The notes: generated from the sequence alone by a model not told the origin. Shown: positions 1 to 7,085, numbered from the stretch's first letter. The stretch: DNA of 7,245 bases from Dorea sp. (GCA_016295505.1 JAEDLC010000092.1:1-7245); one strand, 5' to 3'. Numbers and translations: made by a program.

Positions 1-24
1 CTTTTTTAATTTTCAGAAAAATTA

Positions 25-53
25 TTTTCATCAGTTCATATTTGTAGTATACT
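25..53 (+). promoter_or_regulatory. Probable sigma-A type promoter of the lipoprotein gene
   Basis: A -10-like TATACT (48-53) lies 17 nt downstream of a weak -35-like TTTTCA (25-30). The -10 matches the consensus at 5 of 6 positions and the -35 at 4 of 6. Transcription would start near position 60, about 25 nt before the ATG. The surrounding DNA is very A/T rich, so a chance match is possible. Confidence 0.45.
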
Positions 54-75
54 ATTGGGGTATATAAAACAAATT

Positions 76-80
76 GGAGG
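76..80 (+). promoter_or_regulatory. Shine-Dalgarno fixing the lipoprotein start
   Basis: GGAGG lies 5 nt before the ATG at 86 and excludes the longer reading from the TTG at 74. Confidence 0.8.
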
Positions 81-85
81 TTATT

Positions 86-595
86 ATGAAAACTAATCGC
101 AAAGTTTTTTGTGTGATTCTTGCTTTTGTACTTAGCATTTTCACTCTTACCGGATGCAGTTCTTCTTTAAGCATTCCATTCACTGAGATTACATGGGAAA
201 ATTCTTTAGAGGACGTCGAGGAGCTGGAAGGAGATGTTTTAGAAACATATGATTCTACATATGGCGGAACAACTTATTCCTATGAGAAGTCTTATAAAGA
301 TATCGATGGCGTTGTAAAATACATGCTAGATGAAGATGGAAAAATCGTATGCATCGCATGGCAATGCACCCTGGACAGCCAGGAAGAACTGGACGACATT
401 TATGAGACGATTTTAGACGAGACAACAGATCAGTACGGGGAATGCGACTTTACCCCGCCAAACTACAATTCAAAAGCCAATGTATGGTACCTGGATAATG
501 GAAATATCTCCATTTTTACAGTTTCTGCATCAACAGCTTACACGCTCCAATATACGTTTACACACCCTGACGTTGCAGAACGCTCAGACAAATAA
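86..595 (+). CDS. Small secreted lipoprotein of unknown function
   Basis: Predicted 169-residue precursor with a classic lipoprotein signal: basic start (MKTNRK), hydrophobic stretch at about residues 7-20, and lipobox LTGC with the modified cysteine at residue 24. Lgt/LspA processing would leave a roughly 146-residue protein anchored to the outer face of the membrane. The mature part is acidic and rich in Asp, Glu, Tyr and Thr, with no further membrane segment and no catalytic motif that I recognise. I chose the ATG at 86 because GGAGG (76-80) sits 5 nt upstream; the in-frame TTG at 74 would overlap this SD. The gene stands alone, ends at a hairpin terminator and converges on the sugar operon, so a shared role is not implied. 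No function can be assigned. Small lipoproteins of this kind are common in Lachnospiraceae. Confidence 0.85.
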   Translation: MKTNRKVFCVILAFVLSIFTLTGCSSSLSIPFTEITWENSLEDVEELEGDVLETYDSTYGGTTYSYEKSYKDIDGVVKYMLDEDGKIVCIAWQCTLDSQEELDDIYETILDETTDQYGECDFTPPNYNSKANVWYLDNGNISIFTVSASTAYTLQYTFTHPDVAERSDK

Positions 596-610
596 TATGT
601 TATAAAATAT

Positions 611-660
611 GCGGCAATGAACATCACGGTATTCGCACAGTTCATTGCCGCATTCTTTTT
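611..660 (+). terminator. Rho-independent terminator, probably bidirectional
   Basis: GCGGCAATGAAC (611-622) pairs perfectly with GTTCATTGCCGC (640-651), giving a 12-bp stem with a 17-nt loop. It is followed on the + strand by ATTCTTTTT (652-660). It starts 15 nt after the lipoprotein stop codon. On the - strand the same stem begins 21 nt after the stop of the aldo/keto reductase gene and is followed by ATATTTTATA, a weaker U-rich tract. It can therefore serve both convergent units. Confidence 0.85.
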
Positions 661-672
661 ATATCGTATTTT

Positions 673-1671
673 CTATTTTACGATAACTCCTTCTTCATCC
701 CACAAATCATGCCAGTCTTTTGCGCCTTCCCACAAGAACACATGTCCTTTTACAAGGCGATTGCCTCTTTCCAGCGTAGCCATGGATGCCATCTCTTCTT
801 CTGTCAACGGATCATCTATCATGCATTTCAGATTTGCTACATAGTTGTGAACAGAAAATGGGATTGGAACCTGACCATTCTGATGAGCCCATTTCAATGC
901 AACGATTGCCGGATGTACATTATGTGCTTTTGCAATCGCAACCACTTCCGGCATTTCCAGATCCGCAATATCCTCATCCATGATATCTCTTTCTGGTCTT
1001 CTCGGAGAGCCAATTGGCATATAACCTACCGGAAGGATATCTCTTGCTTCCAGGTATTCCTGGATTTCACGCTGCTGAAATGCAGGGTGCATTTCGATTT
1101 CAGCCGCTGCCGGTTTAATCTTCATCAGATCTAATACAGCGTCCATTTTTGGAATTGTCATATTGGAAATACCTATATGTTTGATCAATCCTTTTTCAAC
1201 TAATTCTTCACATTGACGGTATGTATCCATAAATTCTTCCACCGTAAACGGTTTTGAATCCGGATTTCTTGAATCTACATCACATTTTGGTGCATGGTAG
1301 TTCGGGAACGGCCAGTGAATGAAGTACATATCAAGATAGTCGCATTTTAAATCTTCAATACTCTTTCTGCATGCTTTTTCTACATCTCTGTGCATATCAT
1401 TCCATACTTTTGACATTATGAACAGATCTTTACGTTCTACTACACCTTCATCAAATGCTGCCTGGAATACTTCCCCAATTTGTTTTTCATTTCCATAGCA
1501 GGCTGCGCAGTCAAACAAACGATAGCCACAACGAATTGCACCTGCGACTGCTCCTGATACTTCTTCTGCACTTACACGGTCTGAACCGAAAGTTCCCATA
1601 CCGATGCACGGCATTTCCACTCCTGTATAGAGTTTTTTCTTTGGTACGATTGCTGGCTCAATGAATTCCAT
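673..1671 (-). CDS. Aldo/keto reductase, last gene of the operon
   Basis: A 332-residue protein close to the usual AKR barrel length (about 280-330). The catalytic tetrad is visible: Asp54 and Tyr59 in DCAACYGNE, Lys88 in MSKVWND and His119 in FIHWP. GLIKHIGISN (161-170) is the typical strand-6 region. AKRs are cytosolic NAD(P)H-dependent carbonyl reductases, often acting on aldoses, ketoses or sugar-derived aldehydes. The cofactor segment reads PIPFS (269-273) where NADPH enzymes normally have IPKS, and the usual arginine a few residues on is also missing (Val278), so NADH use is likely. The start is set by AGGAG (1683-1679), 7 nt before the ATG. The preceding gene stops at 1686, just ahead of this SD. 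The physiological substrate is unknown; an aldose-to-polyol step or detoxification of glyceraldehyde-like by-products both fit the neighbours. Confidence 0.88.
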   Translation of the reverse strand: MEFIEPAIVPKKKLYTGVEMPCIGMGTFGSDRVSAEEVSGAVAGAIRCGYRLFDCAACYGNEKQIGEVFQAAFDEGVVERKDLFIMSKVWNDMHRDVEKACRKSIEDLKCDYLDMYFIHWPFPNYHAPKCDVDSRNPDSKPFTVEEFMDTYRQCEELVEKGLIKHIGISNMTIPKMDAVLDLMKIKPAAAEIEMHPAFQQREIQEYLEARDILPVGYMPIGSPRRPERDIMDEDIADLEMPEVVAIAKAHNVHPAIVALKWAHQNGQVPIPFSVHNYVANLKCMIDDPLTEEEMASMATLERGNRLVKGHVFLWEGAKDWHDLWDEEGVIVK

Positions 1672-1685
1672 ATTCGTTCTCCTTT

Positions 1686-2618
1686 TTATCTTATTTTTTT
1701 TATTTCCACTTTTGACAAAATGTTTTCCATATCTTCCACTACAAAGAATCCTGTTTCTTCTCTCAACGCTGCAGCAGCTGAGATTGCGCTTGCTTTTTTC
1801 AACGTTTCGGTAACTGTCAATCCCTCGCTCAGTCCAAGTGCAAATCCTGCAATCATAGAATCTCCGCAGCCAACGGTGTTGACCGCATCAATCTTTGGCA
1901 CAATTGCACGATATACACCATCTTCACATGCCACGATAGATCCATCCCCACCCAGAGATACTGCAACGATTTCTACGCCGCTTTGCTGTACTTTTACAGC
2001 TGCGTCAATGATCTCATCCAGATTGTCACAGGAACTTCCGGTCAACATACGGATCTCATCAATATTAGGTTTGATCATCGTCGGCTTTGCTTCGATCCCC
2101 GCCGTAAGAAGCGCTCCGCTCGTATCAAGGATCACTTTTTTCCCTGCCTCTTTTACGACTGCTACCAGTTTCTGGTATGCACTTCCGTCCAGTCCCTTAG
2201 GAACACTCCCTGACATTGTCACTACGTCTGCTTCCTGTACAAGCTTTCTGAATTGTTCTACGAATCCTTCAAAATCTCTTTCTGTCACCGCAAATCCCGG
2301 CTCCAGAAATTCTGTCTGTACCTTCTGCATAGAATCCCAGATATTAATACAGGAACGACTTTCCTGCTCCATATGATAAAATGCACTCTCAATGCCAAAT
2401 GGTTTCAACGCGGCTTCAATATAATTTCCCGCATGTCCTCCGACAAAGCCGGTTGCAACCACTTTTGCACCTGCTATTGCAGCCGGTTTGGACACATTCA
2501 GTCCCTTTCCACCGGGAGTATAGGCACACTCTTTCACACGGTTAACCTCGCCAGTTTTAAAGTTCTCCACAACATATCGTTTATCAATTGCTGCATTTAA
2601 CGTTACTGTTAAGATCAT
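1686..2618 (-). CDS. PfkB-family sugar phosphate kinase (tagatose-6-phosphate kinase / 1-phosphofructokinase group)
   Basis: A 310-residue cytosolic kinase of the LacC/FruK branch of PfkB, which phosphorylates ketose monophosphates to bisphosphates with ATP. Visible motifs in order: N-terminal TVTLNAAIDKRY, GGKGLNV (36-42), SGSVPKG (136-142), IKPNIDE (182-188), SLGGDGS (221-227) and the ATP/catalytic signature TVGCGDSMIAGF (248-259) with general base Asp253. RSCINI (88-93) resembles the LacC version more than FruK. Tagatose-6-phosphate is therefore favoured, but fructose-phosphate use cannot be excluded. A strong AGGGAGGGG SD (2630-2622) precedes the ATG at 2618 and overlaps the stop of the dehydrogenase gene. 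A longer reading from 2639 would add seven residues and bury the SD, so it is rejected. The product would be the substrate of the operon's aldolase. Confidence 0.88.
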   Translation of the reverse strand: MILTVTLNAAIDKRYVVENFKTGEVNRVKECAYTPGGKGLNVSKPAAIAGAKVVATGFVGGHAGNYIEAALKPFGIESAFYHMEQESRSCINIWDSMQKVQTEFLEPGFAVTERDFEGFVEQFRKLVQEADVVTMSGSVPKGLDGSAYQKLVAVVKEAGKKVILDTSGALLTAGIEAKPTMIKPNIDEIRMLTGSSCDNLDEIIDAAVKVQQSGVEIVAVSLGGDGSIVACEDGVYRAIVPKIDAVNTVGCGDSMIAGFALGLSEGLTVTETLKKASAISAAAALREETGFFVVEDMENILSKVEIKKIR

Positions 2619-2621
2619 ATG

Positions 2622-2630
2622 CCCCTCCCT
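2622..2630 (-). promoter_or_regulatory. Shine-Dalgarno fixing the PfkB start and overlapping the upstream stop
   Basis: On the - strand AGGGAGGGG starts inside the TAG stop (2631-2629) of the dehydrogenase gene and lies just before the ATG at 2618. It selects this start over the in-frame ATG at 2639 and suggests coupled translation. Confidence 0.75.
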
Positions 2631-3678
2631 AATCTTCATTCATAAGCATCAGTTTTCCCTGTACAAGCCCTGGTGTTTTGAACATCTGGAATGCTTCCTG
2701 TGCCTGACTCATAGGCATCTTCCTGAAAATAAATGCAGGGTCAAATTTCAGCTGACCGGTTGCAAAATAATGTGCTGTCAGATCCCATTCTTTTCCTGGG
2801 AAAGGCGCACTGTAGGACATCCAGGAACCCGTCAGTTTGAATTCCTTGCGGTTCATATTTTCCCACATCTTTGGTGTAAATGTCAGATCTACATGCGGTG
2901 TTCCGATAAAGCATACATGGGATTTATTTCCGGCAAGTTCGAACGCCATATGCATTGTCGGAACCTGTCCTGCTGTTTCAAATACAAAGCCATATCCTTT
3001 TCCACCGGTAATCTCCATGGCCTCTTTCATAAAATCTTCTTTGGTTGTATTGATAACTGCATCCGCTCCCATTCTGGTTGCAAGTGCCAGTCTTTCGTCA
3101 CTGATGTCAAATACCACTACTTTTTTAGAACCAAAAATCTTCGCCCACTGTGTTGTAAAGATACCGATTGTTCCACATCCAAGAACTGCCACATATTCGC
3201 CGCCCTTATAGTCATTCTGCAACAATCCGTGAAGCGCTACTGTAGATGGCTCGAACATAGCTCCCTGTTCATAAGAGATAGATGGATCAAATGGAACAGC
3301 ATTTTGCTCCGGAATTACCACATAGTCTGCGTTACTTCCCTGTTGTCTTGAACCGATAAAGCTGTAATGTTTACATAAAGAGAAATTTCCGTTTTGGCAG
3401 TCATCACATTTCATGCACGGAACTAACGGTGCACCAGATACACGATCTCCAACTTTAACTTTTGTAACACCTTCTCCAACTTCTACAACATCGCCTGAAA
3501 ATTCATGTCCAAGAACAATTGGATAAAAATGTACTCCATTATGTAATACTCTTGGAATGTCAGATCCACAGATTCCTGATGCTTTTACTTTGATCTTTAC
3601 CATCCCTGCGCTCACTTGCGGTTCTTCATAATCCAGATACTGAACATCTTCGTTTGCGCAAACAACTGCTGCTTTCAT
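2629..3678 (-). CDS. gatD: Zinc-dependent polyol (phosphate) dehydrogenase, GatD-like
   Basis: A 349-residue medium-chain dehydrogenase, the length of GatD (about 346). Catalytic zinc residues are visible as Cys37 (GICGSD), His58-Glu59 (LGHEF) and Glu143 (MFEPS). Structural zinc cysteines are 88, 91, 94 and 102. The Rossmann loop is LGCGTIG (166-172), and Asp191 closing the second strand favours NAD. Stretches SGICGSDIPRV, NGVHFYPI, SFIGSRQQG and GSWMSYSAPFPGKEW closely match E. coli GatD as I remember it, which oxidises galactitol-1-phosphate to tagatose-6-phosphate. Related family members act on free sorbitol, xylitol or arabitol phosphates, so the substrate is inferred. AGGAGG (3691-3686) lies 7 nt before the ATG and overlaps the stop of the kinase gene. 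Its likely partners are the PfkB kinase and aldolase encoded in the same operon. Confidence 0.9.
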   Translation of the reverse strand: MKAAVVCANEDVQYLDYEEPQVSAGMVKIKVKASGICGSDIPRVLHNGVHFYPIVLGHEFSGDVVEVGEGVTKVKVGDRVSGAPLVPCMKCDDCQNGNFSLCKHYSFIGSRQQGSNADYVVIPEQNAVPFDPSISYEQGAMFEPSTVALHGLLQNDYKGGEYVAVLGCGTIGIFTTQWAKIFGSKKVVVFDISDERLALATRMGADAVINTTKEDFMKEAMEITGGKGYGFVFETAGQVPTMHMAFELAGNKSHVCFIGTPHVDLTFTPKMWENMNRKEFKLTGSWMSYSAPFPGKEWDLTAHYFATGQLKFDPAFIFRKMPMSQAQEAFQMFKTPGLVQGKLMLMNED

Positions 3679-3689
3679 TGTGTTTCCTC

Positions 3690-5198
3690 CTATTTCTTCA
3701 TGGTTCCTTTTAGATTCTTATATAATTCCAGATAGGTCTGATAATTTTTTTCATATACTTCTGCATTATCCATATTTGGTTCATGTGAACGCTTATTTTC
3801 TACGGTAAGCGCTACCGCTTCTTCAAAATCCTGATACATTCCGACTCCGACGCCTGCAAGGATCACGGCACCAAGTGTTGTCGCTGTGTCAGACGACGGA
3901 ACTACGATCGGCTTTCCTGTGACATCAGACTTGATCTGCGTCCACAAAAGTGAATTTGCAGAACCTCCCATGGCACGAAGCTCAATGACATCTGCACCGG
4001 CTTCTTTCGCAACTTCCAGGTTATGTTTCAGCGAATACGCCACACCTTCCATTGCTGCTCTGACAAAATGTGCTTTTGTTTTACTGAAGTCAAGTCCATA
4101 AAATACACCTTTCGCATCCGGATCCCAGATTGGTGACCGTTCCCCGGACATATACGGGAGGAAAATAACCCCATCACTTCCCGGTGCAACCTGCTCTGCC
4201 GCTTCGTTGAACAACTGCAGCGAACTCTTTCCAAGGCGCTCTCCCTCAACTCTTTCAAAATCACCAAATTCTCTTTCCAGCCAGCGCATTACACCGCCAC
4301 CGCCTGTGGTTCCTCCCTGCAGTAACCAGCAGTTCGGTACTACATGATAACCAAGGATCAGTCTCGCATCTGCTTTATAGGTATCGGTACAGATACTCAT
4401 ACCGCCTGCTTGTCCCCCTTGTTCCTGGGTTTCTCCATTATGAATGACTCCTGTTCCCAGTGTACCGCATGCAGCATCAAGTCCTCCGGCTACAACAGGT
4501 GTCCCTATCGCCAATCCACTTTCCTTGGCGGCTTTTTCCGTAACTGTTCCTACCACATCATGGCATGCGTGAATATCCGGAAGGATTTCCATCGGAATTC
4601 CAAGTGCTTCACACATGCCGGCGTCCCATGTCCCGGTATGCATATCGAAACAATGCAGTCCATATCCCTGCGACACATCCTGCGTCATATTCCCCGTCAG
4701 CTTATACGCAATGTAACTATTTGACTGTAAAATCTTATATATTTTTTCATATACTTCCGGCATATTACGCTGATACCAGATGATTTTTGCCGTCGTATAA
4801 GATGGCTGCAGTGAATTTCCCGACAGCTTAAATATGGTATCCGCTCCAACCTTTTCATTCAATTCATCACAGATATCTTTTGCTCTTGTGTCCATCCATA
4901 TCGGTGTGTTGGTAAGGACATTTCCCTCTTTATCCACTGCGATCGCCGACCAGCTTTGCCCGTCGATCCCGACTCCGGCAATTTCTTCTGGTTGGATCTG
5001 TCCTTTATCCATTGCTTCCTGAATTGCTCCACACACGGCAGTCCACCATTCTTCCGGATTTTGTTCTGCCCAGCCCGGCTGTGGATAATACACCTCATAA
5101 CCGCCATTTGATGTGGATAACACATTTCCATTTTTATCAAATATTGCAACTTTACATGCACTTGTTCCAATATCAATTCCTAATAAATATTTTCCCAT
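3690..5198 (-). CDS. FGGY-family carbohydrate kinase, xylulokinase-like
   Basis: A 502-residue two-domain FGGY kinase (XylB is about 484). Seen in order: phosphate loop DIGTSACK (9-16), PGWAEQNPEEWW (41-52), WMDTRA (101-106), AGGLDAACGTLGTG (237-250) with the expected catalytic base Asp241, LLQGGTTGGGG (292-302), FLPYMSGERSPIWDP (346-360) and the C-terminal ATP region LRAMGGSANSLLW (407-419). Overall it is most like xylulokinase. However, the sugar-contact GQMHG of XylB is replaced by GQSWS (80-84) and SLGTSG by QGGQAGG (260-266), so xylulose is not assured. It phosphorylates a ketose or polyol with ATP in the cytosol. It starts 1 nt after the repressor stop, with AGGAG (5208-5204) inside the end of the repressor gene, so translation is probably coupled. 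In an operon lacking a PTS, it may supply the sugar phosphate for the GatD-like enzyme or the PfkB kinase. Confidence 0.9.
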   Translation of the reverse strand: MGKYLLGIDIGTSACKVAIFDKNGNVLSTSNGGYEVYYPQPGWAEQNPEEWWTAVCGAIQEAMDKGQIQPEEIAGVGIDGQSWSAIAVDKEGNVLTNTPIWMDTRAKDICDELNEKVGADTIFKLSGNSLQPSYTTAKIIWYQRNMPEVYEKIYKILQSNSYIAYKLTGNMTQDVSQGYGLHCFDMHTGTWDAGMCEALGIPMEILPDIHACHDVVGTVTEKAAKESGLAIGTPVVAGGLDAACGTLGTGVIHNGETQEQGGQAGGMSICTDTYKADARLILGYHVVPNCWLLQGGTTGGGGVMRWLEREFGDFERVEGERLGKSSLQLFNEAAEQVAPGSDGVIFLPYMSGERSPIWDPDAKGVFYGLDFSKTKAHFVRAAMEGVAYSLKHNLEVAKEAGADVIELRAMGGSANSLLWTQIKSDVTGKPIVVPSSDTATTLGAVILAGVGVGMYQDFEEAVALTVENKRSHEPNMDNAEVYEKNYQTYLELYKNLKGTMKK

Positions 5199-5199
5199 G

Positions 5200-6204
5200 T
5201 TATCTCCTATTTACAGATTTTCCCTCTACAAATCCCGTTTCCAGCTTCACAACCGCTCTGTCTTCCATGTCAGAATACGCTTCCAATCGTTCAAGCATTA
5301 ACTTTGCCGCTTCCTTTGCGATCTCCTTCACCGGCTGTGTCACAATATCAAGTTTTGGCACACAGGCCTTCGCAAACTCCACATTATCAAATCCAATTAC
5401 TGACAGTTGTTCCGGTATATTCATCCCCAGCTCGTTTGCTTCTATCACAACGCCCATGGTCAATTCATAATTTGCCACAAAAACTGCCGACATATCCGGG
5501 TTCTTTTCAGCCAGTATCTGTAGGCTTTTCATTCCGGCTTTGATCGTATATTCATTGCATGCAATCAACTCTTCTTCCACCGGCAGCCCCGCTTCCCGGA
5601 GTGCTTCCATATATCCTGCCAAACGTTCTTTCGCAGTATAGATTTCTTTTGGTCCGGTTATGATGCCGATTTTTTTATGTCCGGCGCCAATCAGCTTCTC
5701 CACTGCCTGTCTTGCACCTGATCGATTTTCAACCAGTACACAATCACAATGAATATCCGACAAACTTCGGTCAAGCAGCACTACAGGGATATGATTTCGA
5801 ATCAGTTTTTCAAAATGCTTTCCCGTATTGCCCGACGGCATTACGATCACACCATCTACCCTTCTTTTCTTCAGAAACTCTACCGCTTCAATTTCTCTGC
5901 TCACATCGGTACGACAATCACAGATCATAGTCGCATATCCGTAGCCTCTCAGAATATCTTCCACCTCTGTAATGATCTCTGCACAGAATATATTATTCAA
6001 TTCCGGAATGATGATTCCTATAAGCTTCGTCCGGTTCGTTTTCAATCCTCGTGCAACTTCATTCACTTCATAATGCAATTCTTTGATTGCTTCTTCTATC
6101 TTGATGCGATTCTGTTCTCTTACATTCCCGCCATTCAGATAAGAAGATATCGTCGCGAGCCCTAATCCGGTCTTTTTTGCAATATCTTTTATCGTTGCTG
6201 CCAC
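5200..6204 (-). CDS. LacI-family transcriptional repressor
   Basis: A 334-residue regulator with the standard LacI/GalR plan. The helix-turn-helix is at about residues 4-25 (TIKDIAKKTGLGLATISSYLN), the hinge helix is NEVARGLKTNRT (48-59), and a periplasmic-binding-protein-like effector domain begins at LIGIIIPELNNIF and includes KRRVDGVIVMPSG (113-125) and SVIGFDNVEFA (268-278). It should bind as a dimer to a palindrome with central CG and release on binding a sugar or sugar phosphate. It starts at GTG (6204), chosen because the MAATIKDIA reading matches family N-termini and AGGGA (6215-6211) lies 6 nt upstream. It is the second gene of the operon, 23 nt after the aldolase, and the only candidate regulator in view for the palindrome at 7107-7130, so negative autoregulation is likely. 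The recognition helix has Ser21 where LacI has Arg22. Confidence 0.92.
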   Translation of the reverse strand: MAATIKDIAKKTGLGLATISSYLNGGNVREQNRIKIEEAIKELHYEVNEVARGLKTNRTKLIGIIIPELNNIFCAEIITEVEDILRGYGYATMICDCRTDVSREIEAVEFLKKRRVDGVIVMPSGNTGKHFEKLIRNHIPVVLLDRSLSDIHCDCVLVENRSGARQAVEKLIGAGHKKIGIITGPKEIYTAKERLAGYMEALREAGLPVEEELIACNEYTIKAGMKSLQILAEKNPDMSAVFVANYELTMGVVIEANELGMNIPEQLSVIGFDNVEFAKACVPKLDIVTQPVKEIAKEAAKLMLERLEAYSDMEDRAVVKLETGFVEGKSVNRR

Positions 6205-6215
6205 GATCGTTCCCT
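6205..6215 (-). promoter_or_regulatory. Shine-Dalgarno for the GTG start of the repressor
   Basis: AGGGA (6215-6211) is 6 nt before the GTG at 6204. It is weaker than the SDs of the catabolic genes, which together with GTG would keep repressor yield low relative to the enzymes. Confidence 0.55.
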
Positions 6216-6227
6216 GCTCTCTGCTTT

Positions 6228-7079
6228 TTATTCTGCCTTGTTATCGCATCCACACATAAGCATACGGCTCTTTACAATCTCTTTTACTGCTTCCATTCCG
6301 ACAACACCAAATTTCTTCGGATCATAAGTCTCCGGCTTTTCTGCCAGTAATTTCTTCACAGCATCTGTGTATGCCACACGAAGTTCTGTAGCGAAGTTTA
6401 CTTTACACATACCGCGTGCAACACATTCTCTTACATCTTCCTCTGAAAGACCGGACGCTCCGTGCAATACGAGTGGTGTATCAACCAATGCTTTGATATC
6501 GGATACTCTTTCTTTATCCAGTACCGGAGTTCCTGCATAGAATCCGTGAGCGGTACCAATTGCGATTGCAAGAGAAGTTACTCCTGTTCTTTCTACGAAT
6601 TCTTTTGCTTCCTGTGGATCTGTATTCGTATCCGCATCTGCTTCCAGATCATCTTCTTTTCCGCCAACTTTACCGAGTTCTGCTTCTACCGGAATTCCTT
6701 TTGTCTTTGCAACTTCAACAACTTTCTTTGTTACTGCGATGTTATCTTCAAAAGTTTCATGTGAACCATCAATCATGACAGAAGTATATCCAGCTTCCAT
6801 TGCCGCAATTGCAAGTTCATAGCTGTTGCCGTGATCCAAATGAAGGCAAACCGGAACTGTTGCTTTCTCAGCTTCTGCAGCAACGATAGCTGCATATGTC
6901 TCCAGAGTACCATATTTTACTGTAGATGGTGTTGTCTGAAGCATTACCGGTGCACGAAGCTCTTCTGCAGCTGCAATGACTGCTTTCACCATTTCCATAT
7001 TTTCTACGTTAAACGCACCTACAGCATATCCTCCTTCTCTGGCTTTTAATAACATTTCTTCTGATGTAACTAATGGCAT
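6228..7079 (-). CDS. Class II ketose-bisphosphate aldolase, GatY/KbaY-like (tagatose- or fructose-bisphosphate)
   Basis: A 283-residue zinc aldolase matching the length of GatY/KbaY (about 284). Visible: catalytic Asp82 and zinc ligand His83 in HLDHG (80-84), VMIDGSH (101-107), EAELGKVGGKEDD (132-144), zinc ligands His178 (GTAHG) and His206 (LHGASG), and NFATEL (228-233), which contacts substrate phosphate in the family. The C-terminal MCGCDNKAE resembles the DCGCEGRA end of E. coli GatY. The reaction splits tagatose- or fructose-1,6-bisphosphate into dihydroxyacetone phosphate and glyceraldehyde-3-phosphate in the cytosol. Context with GatD-like and LacC-like genes favours tagatose, but the motifs also occur in class II fructose-bisphosphate aldolases. 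GGGAGGG (7092-7086) lies 6 nt before the ATG at 7079; a TTG at 7094 would overlap it and is rejected. This is the first gene of the operon. Confidence 0.92.
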   Translation of the reverse strand: MPLVTSEEMLLKAREGGYAVGAFNVENMEMVKAVIAAAEELRAPVMLQTTPSTVKYGTLETYAAIVAAEAEKATVPVCLHLDHGNSYELAIAAMEAGYTSVMIDGSHETFEDNIAVTKKVVEVAKTKGIPVEAELGKVGGKEDDLEADADTNTDPQEAKEFVERTGVTSLAIAIGTAHGFYAGTPVLDKERVSDIKALVDTPLVLHGASGLSEEDVRECVARGMCKVNFATELRVAYTDAVKKLLAEKPETYDPKKFGVVGMEAVKEIVKSRMLMCGCDNKAE

Positions 7080-7085
7080 ATGAAA

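Noticed and set aside
7..24. 7-bp A/T-only inverted repeat TAATTTT-CAGA-AAAATTA near the window start
   Set aside because: It contains no G-C pairs and no following T-run, and the region is A/T rich, so chance is the simplest explanation. The T-run at 2-7 could be the tail of a terminator outside the window, but its stem cannot be seen.
709..1134. Long + strand open frames opposite the operon genes, here and at 1720-2376, 2770-3351, 5012-5470 and 5749-6165
   Set aside because: They lie antisense to well-supported genes, give low-complexity Cys/His/Phe/Ser-rich translations without family motifs, and lack convincing SD sequences.
6203..6210. ACGATCGT palindrome over the repressor start codon
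   Set aside because: Only 8 bp, inside the operon and unlike the main operator; likely chance.
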